Translations under genes and position numbers: made by a program | Origin: CAYTQK01 sp964439745 | Lineage (GTDB): Bacteria > Desulfobacterota > Desulfobacteria > Desulfobacterales > Desulfosudaceae | Direction of reading: 5' to 3' | Assembly: GCA_964439745.1 (NCBI GenBank) | Contig: CAYTQK010000183.1 | Coordinates: 1 to 7,004 of the forward strand | Length of the DNA stretch: 7,004 nucleotides | The notes under the pieces: model-generated | What the model saw: only the letters and a program-made list of their open reading frames with translations | Databases searched by the model: none | Told to the model about the DNA's origin: nothing | In this document: positions 1-6,990 of the stretch, piece by piece | How the letters are laid out: every line of letters starts with the position of its first letter | How positions within the stretch are numbered: the stretch's first letter is position 1

Positions 1-1262
1 CCCTGCCCAAGGGCCAGATGGCTGCGCCAGTGATGGTGGCGCTGCCAGGTCCAGAAACCGCCGACAATGATGAGTATAACCAGGCCGGGGAGGGCAGCCC
101 GGTGCGGCCGACCGGCTGCCGGCAGATATTCGGCCAGGACGATGAACAAAAAAACAGAAGGCAGGTAGGTGCGGTAGCTGCACATCAGTTCCAGGCCGAC
201 CAGGGACGATTCCGGAACCAGGGTGACCAGAAACCAGCAGATGGCGAAGGCCGCCAGCCGGTGGGACCTGGCCAGGAAAACTACAGCCGCGGCCAGGGTA
301 GCCAGGGCCAGGAGCGGCAGGAGAAGGTCCGGTGCGAGCGGAGTAGTTGAGAGGGGAAAGTCGTAATCCAGGTTGAGCCGGGACGGGTGCGGCCAGACCA
401 GCAGGGAGAGATAATAGAGGATCACGCCCGGTTGGGTCAGGAGCCGCTGGCCCGGTGAAAAGGACTTGCCCTCATAAGAAGAGAGAATGGCGGCCAGGGG
501 CGATCCCTCCAGAAAAAACAGCGCTGCGCCGGCGGCAGCCGCGGCCGCGAGCAGCAGCCAGCAAATCCGTTTTTTCAGCCAGCCAGGGGCGGCTTGCTGC
601 CGGATCAGCCACTCATATAAAAACAACAGCAGGGGCAGGGTGGCGGCTGACTGCTTGGCGCCCAGGGCCAGCAGTCCGGCCAGGCCGCAGCCGGCAAACA
701 GCAGGATGGCCGGGCCATGACTGCCCGGTTTGGCGCGCTGGTGGTTTCTGGCCTTGATGTAAAAAAACAGGGCCAGCAGATAAAACAGGGCCGCCAGCGA
801 ATTCATCCGCTGCCAGATGTAGGTAACGGACTGGATATGCAGGGGATGGACCAGCCAGAGCAGGGCGGCCGCCAGGGAGGCCGCCGCCCATCGTTTGCGC
901 CGGCGGGACAAGGTGTCCCGGGCGATCAGATAAACCAGAAAGGCCGCCAGGATATGGATGGCCAGGTTGACCAGGTGGTAGCCGGCGGAGTGGCGTCGGC
1001 CCAGATAATGGTTCAGGGCAAAGGTCAGATTGGCCACGTACCGATGGGTGACATTGTCGATCTTTACCTGCGCCAGCCCGGTCAGTTCCTCGGCGCTCAG
1101 GTCCGTCCAGAGCAGGCGCGGTTCCTGAAATATCATGCTGTCGTCAAAAACAAAGGGGGCCGGCAGAATATGGCCGTACAGGAGCAAGGCAATGGCGCTG
1201 AGCAGGAGCACAATTCCCGCCATTTTCCCCACGGCTGAAATGTTGGTTTTTGTCAGCGGCAT
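1..1262 (-). CDS. TMTC-like polytopic membrane glycosyltransferase-type protein, N-terminal part (cut by left window edge)
   Basis: Translating the minus strand from the ATG at 1262-1260 gives 420 codons with no stop before the window edge, so the C-terminus (expected to be TPRs) lies outside. The product is strongly hydrophobic with about ten predicted membrane helices. Family landmarks, in order: a helix at about 15-30, then FVFDD (Asp40-Asp41) in the first external loop, an Arg at 74 followed by TFALN, GYHLVN at 94-99, WLVHPLH at 136-142, SLAALFYLL at 155-163, LPLLLFLYEW at 209-218, LNLDYDFPLS at 296-305, and RTYLPS at 364-369. All are shared with the complete paralogue at 3510-5714 and resemble the TMTC (transmembrane O-mannosyltransferase and TPR) GT-C family, which takes sugar from polyprenyl-phosphate donors outside the cytoplasmic membrane. 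The sugar and acceptor cannot be read. It differs from the paralogue at two conserved Glu positions (Gln204, Ser362). An AGGGA lies about ten bases before the ATG. No other ATG occurs before the upstream in-frame TAA at 1325-1323. It is divergent from the oligosaccharyltransferase gene. Confidence 0.88.
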   Translation of the reverse strand, partial: MPLTKTNISAVGKMAGIVLLLSAIALLLYGHILPAPFVFDDSMIFQEPRLLWTDLSAEELTGLAQVKIDNVTHRYVANLTFALNHYLGRRHSAGYHLVNLAIHILAAFLVYLIARDTLSRRRKRWAAASLAAALLWLVHPLHIQSVTYIWQRMNSLAALFYLLALFFYIKARNHQRAKPGSHGPAILLFAGCGLAGLLALGAKQSAATLPLLLFLYEWLIRQQAAPGWLKKRICWLLLAAAAAAGAALFFLEGSPLAAILSSYEGKSFSPGQRLLTQPGVILYYLSLLVWPHPSRLNLDYDFPLSTTPLAPDLLLPLLALATLAAAVVFLARSHRLAAFAICWFLVTLVPESSLVGLELMCSYRTYLPSVFLFIVLAEYLPAAGRPHRAALPGLVILIIVGGFWTWQRHHHWRSHLALGQ

Positions 1263-1420
1263 GATGCGGTTTTCCCTGGGTGTCGGCTCATTGACCAGTA
1301 TGGTATGTACCAGCCGGACTGGTTATGGTAAAACAAAATCATTCCGGGATTCAAGGCCGCAATGGTTCCAGAATGAAATTCCAGGATGATTTTCAAACCG
1401 CGATCAAAAGCGGGGGGCAC
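1263..1420. promoter_or_regulatory. Divergent intergenic spacer, probably holding promoters for both flanking genes
   Basis: This 158-base gap separates the starts of the minus-strand TMTC-like gene and the plus-strand oligosaccharyltransferase gene, so promoters for both should lie here. I see no convincing -35/-10 pair on either strand. TTGACC at 1291-1296 resembles a -35 box, but nothing like TATAAT follows at 16-18 bases. The spacer also contains the inverted repeat listed separately. If the oligosaccharyltransferase really starts at 1325, the gap shrinks to 62 bases. Confidence 0.4.
1294..1323. repeat. Nested inverted repeat in the divergent spacer (possible operator or hairpin)
   Basis: ACCAGT at 1294-1299 pairs exactly with ACTGGT at 1318-1323. 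Nested between them is a second exact pair, TGGTA at 1301-1305 and TACCA at 1308-1312, separated by TG. The heptamer TATGGTA also occurs twice, at 1299-1305 and 1324-1330. A site between two divergent genes fits a dimeric regulator, but short dyads arise easily by chance and no regulator gene is in the window. The functional reading is inference only. Confidence 0.25.
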
Positions 1421-3532
1421 ATGAGGCGGTACGGCAAAAACGGCAAAGTCATGGCGGGCGTCTTGCTGATGGCGCTGTTTCTGGCTGCCGGTTTTCTGGC
1501 GAGAATGGAAGGGCTGGCCCTCTGGCAGCGTCAGCCGGACCTGTTTTTTCTGGCCGATCCGGCCCGGCCGGTAATGATCGGTGCGGATTCCTATTATTAC
1601 CTGGATCTGGCCCGGGATCTGCTGGAGGGTAATTATCAATCTTTTGATCCACAGCGCTGCTTTCCGGCCGGCGCACGGCGTCCTTCTCCACCCCCGCTTT
1701 TATCCGTTATGCTGGCCGGGCTGGCCAGGATGCTTCCCTTTCCCTTGGAATGGATCGCCGCAATCGTGCCGGCGGTTCTGGGGTTGCTTCTTTTCTGGCC
1801 GCTGTATCTGCTGGGACGACAGTTGGTCGGACGGGCAGGCGGGTGGATCGCGGCCGCCACCGGGATTTTCTGGCCGGTTTACGCATCCCGGTCTGTTTTT
1901 GGCCGTTTTGACACCGATTGTCTGAATGTCGTCTTTGCCAGCGGTGCGGCTTATCTGGCCCTGCGTTTGACCGCGGAAGAAAACAAGCGAAAGAAAATGG
2001 TCTGGGGGGCGGCTGGCGTTTTTTTATACATCTTGTTTTTATGGTGGTGGCCGCAGGTGCCTCTGGAAGTATCCGGTCTGGCGCTGTTCCCCCTGGTTGC
2101 TGCCCTGGCCGTTTCTTTCGGCGGCTGCACCGCGGGGCGGGCAATAATTCCGGCAACCATCATCAGCCTGATGGTCGGCGGCGGAATTCTCATTGTCGCC
2201 GGCGGTATCGGGGGGATGGAGGCGGTAATCCGGAGAGCGGGCAACATTTTTGCAATCGCCAATCACCGCGAGTTTCCTCCTTTTACTTTTTTTTCCGGAG
2301 ATCAGCAGGCGGACCTGGCCCTTGCCTGGAGTTACCTGGGTCCGGCCGGCTCGCTGGTCCTGGCGGCCGGCCTGGCCGGCCTGGTATGGCTGTTTTCTGA
2401 CCGGCCCCGGCTTATTCCTTTCTTTTTGCCATTGATGGCAGTGGCCGCTCTTTCTTTTTTTGCCCTGCGGTTTTTCTTTTTTGCCGCCCCTCTGGTCGGG
2501 CTGGGGATAGCATACGGTTTCCAGCGGCTGTGGCGCAGGGGGGAAGGAAAAGTTGTCAGCCGGTATGTGCTGACAGGAACAATGGGACTGATTCTAATTG
2601 GGTGTCTTCCGGACATTCATCAGAATAATCTGCGGCAGACCTGGCTGACCGCCGGACATTATCAAACCATGGAAAAAATCGGCCGGGTGACGGAAGACAA
2701 TGCCCTCATCTGGAGCTCCTACAGCAAGGGGTATCCCCTCCAGTTCTACGCCCGTCGGGCCACCATTACGGACGGATCCTACCAGAATGGCCGCATTCTC
2801 TATATCCAGAACCATCCCCTGGCAGTCGACAGTTTCCGGCTGGCTGCCAACTGGATGCAGTTTTACGCGGTCCGTGGTATGGACGGATTTGAGCAGATGT
2901 ATCGTTTGTCTGGTGGGCAGTGGCCGGCGGCGATCAGCCGTTTAGAGCGGCTCCTGTCTGCCGGCCCGACCGGTGCCACGGCCATCCTGCGGCAGGAAGG
3001 AGCCCGGGATGAGAAATCCGTCCGCCAGATGGTGCGTTTTCTTTTTCCGGTTCAGCCGTCGGTCATTTATCTGTATATCGATATCCGGCAGTTCCAGGAG
3101 TCCTGGTTTCAGGCCGGGGCCTGGAATCTCATCACCGGGCAGGCCCCTGCCGTGTTTGTAAAACAATATCATCAGGTTTACGAAAATGCGCAGGGGGAGA
3201 TCGTGGGCCGCTATCCGTATGGCCAGGACATCATCCACATTGATCCGGAACTTGGTCGGTTCCAAAACGATGCCGGTCCGGGAAACATAACGCTTCTGCT
3301 GCGCCACACATCGGCCGGAACCGTCGCATGGACCTATCCCCATTCGCAGGGAGCTCGGTTTGAAATGGTGCCGGCCGCGGATTTCGGGGTGCTGCTCGAC
3401 AGGAAGATTGCCCGGACGGTTTTCAATCACCTGATGATACGTCGGCAATATGATGAACGATTTTTCCAGCCGGTTCTTTCGGAAAGATGCCGCTATCAAC
3501 TCTGGCGGGTCAGTGGTGAGGCGGCGGAATAA
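1421..3532 (+). CDS. STT3/PglB-family oligosaccharyltransferase with divergent acceptor motifs
   Basis: A 703-residue GT-C enzyme, close in length to Campylobacter PglB (about 712), expected to transfer glycan from a polyprenyl-diphosphate carrier to periplasmic protein. Numbering is from the ATG at 1421. TM1 spans about 11-27. ADSYYY at 55-60 supplies Asp56, equivalent to PglB Asp56. GRFDTD at 161-166 supplies Asp164 and Asp166, matching PglB GYYDTD. WWWP at 208-211 matches PglB WWYP. The long fifth external loop, about 265-303, has SGD at 292-294 near the PglB catalytic Glu. Arg350 (LRFFFF) matches the diphosphate-binding Arg375. The soluble domain begins near 398. It has YSKGYP at 434-439 aligned with PglB WWDYGYP, and IYLY at 549-552. 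Its C-terminus (QYD..FFQ...) also follows PglB. WWD, the MxxI motif and Arg331 are not conserved. The frame opens further upstream to an ATG at 1325, but those 32 residues lack family resemblance and both starts lack a good ribosome site. Its 3' end overlaps the convergent gene. Confidence 0.9.
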   Translation: MRRYGKNGKVMAGVLLMALFLAAGFLARMEGLALWQRQPDLFFLADPARPVMIGADSYYYLDLARDLLEGNYQSFDPQRCFPAGARRPSPPPLLSVMLAGLARMLPFPLEWIAAIVPAVLGLLLFWPLYLLGRQLVGRAGGWIAAATGIFWPVYASRSVFGRFDTDCLNVVFASGAAYLALRLTAEENKRKKMVWGAAGVFLYILFLWWWPQVPLEVSGLALFPLVAALAVSFGGCTAGRAIIPATIISLMVGGGILIVAGGIGGMEAVIRRAGNIFAIANHREFPPFTFFSGDQQADLALAWSYLGPAGSLVLAAGLAGLVWLFSDRPRLIPFFLPLMAVAALSFFALRFFFFAAPLVGLGIAYGFQRLWRRGEGKVVSRYVLTGTMGLILIGCLPDIHQNNLRQTWLTAGHYQTMEKIGRVTEDNALIWSSYSKGYPLQFYARRATITDGSYQNGRILYIQNHPLAVDSFRLAANWMQFYAVRGMDGFEQMYRLSGGQWPAAISRLERLLSAGPTGATAILRQEGARDEKSVRQMVRFLFPVQPSVIYLYIDIRQFQESWFQAGAWNLITGQAPAVFVKQYHQVYENAQGEIVGRYPYGQDIIHIDPELGRFQNDAGPGNITLLLRHTSAGTVAWTYPHSQGARFEMVPAADFGVLLDRKIARTVFNHLMIRRQYDERFFQPVLSERCRYQLWRVSGEAAE

Positions 3533-5714
3533 GCGTTTTGTCGTTGGCTGCTTTTCCGGACAGGGAAGACAGTCGCTTTTGGGCCGTCTGATTATCCGGG
3601 TTATAGCGGAGAATCTGCCGGTACTGTTCCGCGGCCGGGTCACGCTGTCTCTGGTCCAGGAATAAATCGGCCAGGGCCAGCCGGGCTTTGATGAGATCCG
3701 GCTGCAGCTTTACGGCCTGTTCCAGGTGTTCCTGCGCTTTGGCAAGACGACCTTCCTTCAGCAGCACGATACCGTATTCCGCCCGTGCACCGGCATGTTC
3801 CGGAGCGATAAATATGGCCCGCTCCATGTGAAAAACCGCCAGGGGGAGGTTGCCCAGCCTGTAATACGCGATACCGGTATTGATGTTGGCTTCGGGGTGA
3901 TTGGGGGCCAGGCGGAGTACCCGTTGTAAGTGCGTCAGGGATTTTTCCGTTGCACCGATTCCCAGGAAAATAGCCCCGAGGTTATTTTCGGCGCTGATAT
4001 CCAGCGGGTCCAGTTCCAGGGCGCGCCGGCAGTGGGCAATGGCCCTCGTGGGCTTGTCCATTTCATAATACACTTTTGCCAGGGTTACATGAAGGGAGGG
4101 AGAATCCGGATTGCGCCGCAAGGCCTGGTGCAGATATTCCAGCGCCTGTCGATTGTTGCCGGTCAAATTCATAATTGAGCCCAGGTTCATGTAAGGCTTA
4201 AAAAAATCCGGGTCGGTTTGAATCGCCTTGTGGATTGCTGCTATGGCTTTTTCTGTTTCACCCCGCTGAAAATAGATCTTGCCCAGATTGTTGTAAGGCG
4301 TGGCCTTGGTTCCGCCGGAAAGCTTAACGGCCTGTTGATACTCCTTTTCGGCAGCATCATCATCGCCGGCTTCTGCCAAAGCCATGCCGTAATTGATATG
4401 GGGCCGGGCTTTGGCAGGAGATTTTTGAACATTGTCATGCCAGAAGACGAGGGGGGCTTCCCAGATGGTATTTCTCTGAAAGGTCCAATAACCGTTTACG
4501 GCAATCATGGCGCCCAGAAGAATCGTCGCCAGCACTCTGGGACGGATGTGGCGAAACATCAAGAAGACCAGGGTGATAAGGGGAAAAACCGAGGGCAGAT
4601 AAGTACGGTGTTCAAAGATCAGCATCAAGCCGATAATGGAAGATTCAACCGCCAGGGTCACCAGGAACCAACACAGGGCAAAGGAAATGACCGGGTCTTT
4701 TCGAATCTTCCAGGCGGCCAACAAGATTGCCCCGACCGCGGCCAGGCCGAAAACAGTGGTAAGGGGATCAGTCAGGGTGACTGAAAGAGGAAAGTCATAA
4801 TCCAGATTGAGCCGGGCTGGATGTGGAAATGCCAGCAGGGATATATAGTAAAGAATAACCCGGCTTTGGGAAAGCAGGCGTTGACCCGGTGTAAACGGTT
4901 GTTCATTATACGGGGACAGGACGCTGCCGATGGGGTCGGCGCCCAGGTAGACCAAGGCAATAATGATCATCACCGGCACAACAGCCAGAACCCAGGGCAA
5001 TTTTTGTTTCAACCAGACCAAAACGCTGTTTTGAAAAAAATACCATTCATACAACAGGATGATGAGCGGCAGGGAGGCGGTGTTTTCTTTGGATAGTAAT
5101 GCTAAAATCCCGCATACCAGTGCGGCAAGGCCCGCAAAGATCCTGTGTAAAAAAGCAGGCCGGTTTTTGATTGGTTTGCGGGCGGCCAGGCGGAATTGTA
5201 TGTACAGCCACAGCGTCAGCAGATAAAAAAGAGCCGCCAGGCTGTTGATGCGCTGGACAATATAGGTTACGGACTGGGTGTGCAGGGGATGTGTCAGCCA
5301 GAGCAGGCTGGCCAATAGTGGGATAAGCAGCGATTTGCGGCCGCATAATCGCAGCGTCTGACCGGCCAGCAGGAAGACCAGAAAACCACAGCCGGTATGA
5401 ATGAAGATGTTGAGCAGATGATATCCTTCCACCCCGTCACGGTGAAAATAGTAGTTCAGAGCAAAAGTAAAAAACGGCAGGGAGCGTCCTGGCGGCTGTC
5501 CCCTGGGGATCGCCTTGATTTCGGATACATTCAGCCCGGTCATGCGGATATGGGGGTTTTCGGTTATGTTTGTTAAATCGTCAAAATAGAATGGCACCCG
5601 CAGGCTGTTGCCGTAGATCAGGAAGGCCATGGCATACAGGATCAGGAACACGGCTGCCAGATGCCAGGGATTGGCAGGGGTATTGGTGCCGTGTGTCGGT
5701 GCATTTTTGTTCAT
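3510..5714 (-). CDS. TMTC-like polytopic membrane protein with C-terminal TPR array (probable GT-C glycosyltransferase)
   Basis: A complete 734-residue protein counted from the ATG at 5714; a TTG two codons earlier is a less likely start. Residues about 18-410 hold roughly eleven membrane helices. They carry TMTC-family landmarks: FYFDD (Asp45-Asp46) in the first external loop, GRSL at 76-79, THPLHTQS at 141-148, SKE (Lys209, Glu210), LNLDYDFPLS at 302-311, and EHRTYLPS (Glu368, Arg370) at 368-375. Human TMTC proteins have the comparable HPxHTEAV, LSKE and ERVLYLPS. Residues about 436-710 form about eight 34-residue TPRs, for example at 472-505, 506-539, 540-573, 574-607 and 608-641. The tail is short and ends in PPPHH. 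The likely role is sugar transfer from a polyprenyl-linked donor on the periplasmic face, with the TPRs binding the acceptor; substrate and topology are inferred. It lies 28 bases after the TPR gene at 5743-6984, so both are probably one transcript. Its stop overlaps the convergent oligosaccharyltransferase gene. Confidence 0.92.
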   Translation of the reverse strand: MNKNAPTHGTNTPANPWHLAAVFLILYAMAFLIYGNSLRVPFYFDDLTNITENPHIRMTGLNVSEIKAIPRGQPPGRSLPFFTFALNYYFHRDGVEGYHLLNIFIHTGCGFLVFLLAGQTLRLCGRKSLLIPLLASLLWLTHPLHTQSVTYIVQRINSLAALFYLLTLWLYIQFRLAARKPIKNRPAFLHRIFAGLAALVCGILALLSKENTASLPLIILLYEWYFFQNSVLVWLKQKLPWVLAVVPVMIIIALVYLGADPIGSVLSPYNEQPFTPGQRLLSQSRVILYYISLLAFPHPARLNLDYDFPLSVTLTDPLTTVFGLAAVGAILLAAWKIRKDPVISFALCWFLVTLAVESSIIGLMLIFEHRTYLPSVFPLITLVFLMFRHIRPRVLATILLGAMIAVNGYWTFQRNTIWEAPLVFWHDNVQKSPAKARPHINYGMALAEAGDDDAAEKEYQQAVKLSGGTKATPYNNLGKIYFQRGETEKAIAAIHKAIQTDPDFFKPYMNLGSIMNLTGNNRQALEYLHQALRRNPDSPSLHVTLAKVYYEMDKPTRAIAHCRRALELDPLDISAENNLGAIFLGIGATEKSLTHLQRVLRLAPNHPEANINTGIAYYRLGNLPLAVFHMERAIFIAPEHAGARAEYGIVLLKEGRLAKAQEHLEQAVKLQPDLIKARLALADLFLDQRQRDPAAEQYRQILRYNPDNQTAQKRLSSLSGKAANDKTLIPPPHH

Positions 5715-5742
5715 TATCAAACGCTGTCTTGGAATGAAACTG

Positions 5743-6984
5743 TCAGGGCAAGTTCCGGAGAAGTGACCGGTACTCCTCTTTTTCGTGCAGAATTTTCAGG
5801 TCGGGATCGGAACGCAGGCTTTTCGTGTCTGAAAATCCCTTGATCACCGCCTGTTGCAAGTGCGAAAGGGCTTTTTTTGTTTTGCCCTGCCGGGCATAAA
5901 GGCAGGCCAGGTTATAATCGACTGTGGCTACGTCCGGCAGCAGTCCAGCCAGTCGTTTCAGAACCGTTTCCGCCTCCTGGTATTGACGCCGCTGCGTGAG
6001 TATCATGGCCAGGCGATTAAGGCAGCGCGGGGAATCAGGGATGACGGTGATGATTTCCGGTAAGATTTTGATCTTATTGTTAGCACCTCCATTTTCTCCC
6101 TGCGGCTCTGATATTTGGGATTGCTGAACGGATTCTGCGTCGATCAAATCCAGGTATTTTAAAAACTCTTTTTCCGCTTCCAGCGGTCGCTGCAAGGCCA
6201 TCAACACCAACCCCAGTTCGGCATGGGCGCGGGCATTGTTAGGAAACCGGGACAGGACTTGGCGTAAATATGGAATGGCTGATTGTGGATTCCCCAGGCG
6301 GTTCCAGGCGATCCCGGCTTGCAGATTGGCGGCTTTATGATTAGGCTGTTCGCGCAACACGGCCTGTAGGTGGGGCAGTGCTTTGGCTGGTTCGCCGGCT
6401 GCCAGCCAGAGAGTTCCGAGCATGCGGCGGGCTTCCAGGAATTCCGGATTGTCGGCCAGCACCTGGCGGCATATCTGGATCGCTTTTTCCGACTGATCGG
6501 GTGATATGGAAGCATACGCTTCTGCCAGCAGCAAATAGGCGGGCAGGAGGTGCGGGGCCAGTTCAACGGCTTTCTCCAGGTAAAAAACAGCCTCCTCCGG
6601 GCGTTGCTGGTCCAGCATGATTTTTCCCAGATTCATATGGGCTACGGGGAAATCCGGATCCAACCGGATGGCCCGTCGGCAGTATTCTTCACCCAGATCA
6701 TTCTCCCCCAGCTGACTGTAAATCCGGCCGATATTATTGTGCGGCCGGGCGGTGTTGACCTGGGGCGGGGAAAGGGCGATGGACTGCTGGCAGGCGGCGA
6801 TGGCCTCCCGGTAGCGCCCGGCTTCGGCCAGGGCGATGCCGAGGTTATTGTGCGGCCGGATGCACTGGGGATCTTTCTCGGTGGCGGCCTTCCCGAAACA
6901 GAATTTATTCTTCCACTGGCTGGTGCGCTGCCAGGTCCATCTCCCGGATACAATAATCAATGTCGCCGTGGTCCTGAAAGCCAT
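5743..6984 (-). CDS. TPR protein, C-terminal half of a third TMTC-like paralogue (truncated or interrupted at its 5' side)
   Basis: A 413-codon frame from the ATG at 6984. Residues 8-20 (LIIVSG.WTWQR) match, without gaps, the end of the last membrane helix of the two paralogues, and the following 20 residues keep the same spacing to the first TPR. TPRs run at about 44-77, 81-114, 115-148, 149-182, 183-216, 217-250 and 251-280. After a polar linker at 283-317 come two more (318-351, 352-385) and a closing SDPDL....Y.SLL segment typical of TPR C-termini. The catalytic membrane domain is absent from this frame. Codons upstream of the ATG read R-S-K-R-TAG-W, and RxxR resembles the basic patch before the last helix of the paralogues. 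This may therefore be a disrupted full-length gene or a stand-alone TPR remnant. No Shine-Dalgarno precedes the ATG. It ends 28 bases before the next TMTC-like gene and is probably co-transcribed with it. Alone it would be a protein-protein interaction scaffold. Confidence 0.8.
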   Translation of the reverse strand: MAFRTTATLIIVSGRWTWQRTSQWKNKFCFGKAATEKDPQCIRPHNNLGIALAEAGRYREAIAACQQSIALSPPQVNTARPHNNIGRIYSQLGENDLGEEYCRRAIRLDPDFPVAHMNLGKIMLDQQRPEEAVFYLEKAVELAPHLLPAYLLLAEAYASISPDQSEKAIQICRQVLADNPEFLEARRMLGTLWLAAGEPAKALPHLQAVLREQPNHKAANLQAGIAWNRLGNPQSAIPYLRQVLSRFPNNARAHAELGLVLMALQRPLEAEKEFLKYLDLIDAESVQQSQISEPQGENGGANNKIKILPEIITVIPDSPRCLNRLAMILTQRRQYQEAETVLKRLAGLLPDVATVDYNLACLYARQGKTKKALSHLQQAVIKGFSDTKSLRSDPDLKILHEKEEYRSLLRNLP

Positions 6985-6987
6985 CCA

Positions 6988-6990
6988 CTA
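6988..6990 (-). other. In-frame TAG immediately upstream of the TPR reading frame
   Basis: The minus-strand triplet at 6990-6988 is TAG, two codons before the ATG at 6984 and in the same frame. Family resemblance seems to continue across it: Arg-x-x-Arg precedes the stop, as in both paralogues (RPHR, RHIR). A CAG-to-TAG change would explain it, as would a junction left by a deletion. Only 14 bases remain before the window edge, so the sequence cannot settle which. Confidence 0.5.

Noticed and set aside
717..1238. Plus-strand 173-codon open frame opposite the first TMTC-like gene
   Set aside because: It is an antisense shadow. The minus-strand frame carries the conserved family motifs, while this one is Gln/Gly/Arg-rich without any recognisable domain.
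1291..1319. TTGACC at 1291 as a sigma-70 -35 box for the oligosaccharyltransferase gene
   Set aside because: The bases 16-18 further on (around CCGGAC) do not resemble a -10 box.
3475..3487. Perfect 13-base palindrome (TCTTTC, G, GAAAGA) just past the stop of the minus-strand TMTC-like gene, considered as a terminator
   Set aside because: The stem is AT-rich, the loop is a single base, no T-run follows on either strand, and it lies inside coding sequence.
2942..3643. Minus-strand 233-codon open frame opposite the end of the oligosaccharyltransferase gene
   Set aside because: The plus strand here encodes the C-terminal domain colinear with PglB. The antisense product is Arg/Pro-rich with no recognisable domain and straddles two real genes.
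4218..4784. Plus-strand 188-codon open frame inside the second TMTC-like gene
   Set aside because: It lies antisense to well-supported membrane-helix and TPR coding sequence and has no motif of its own.
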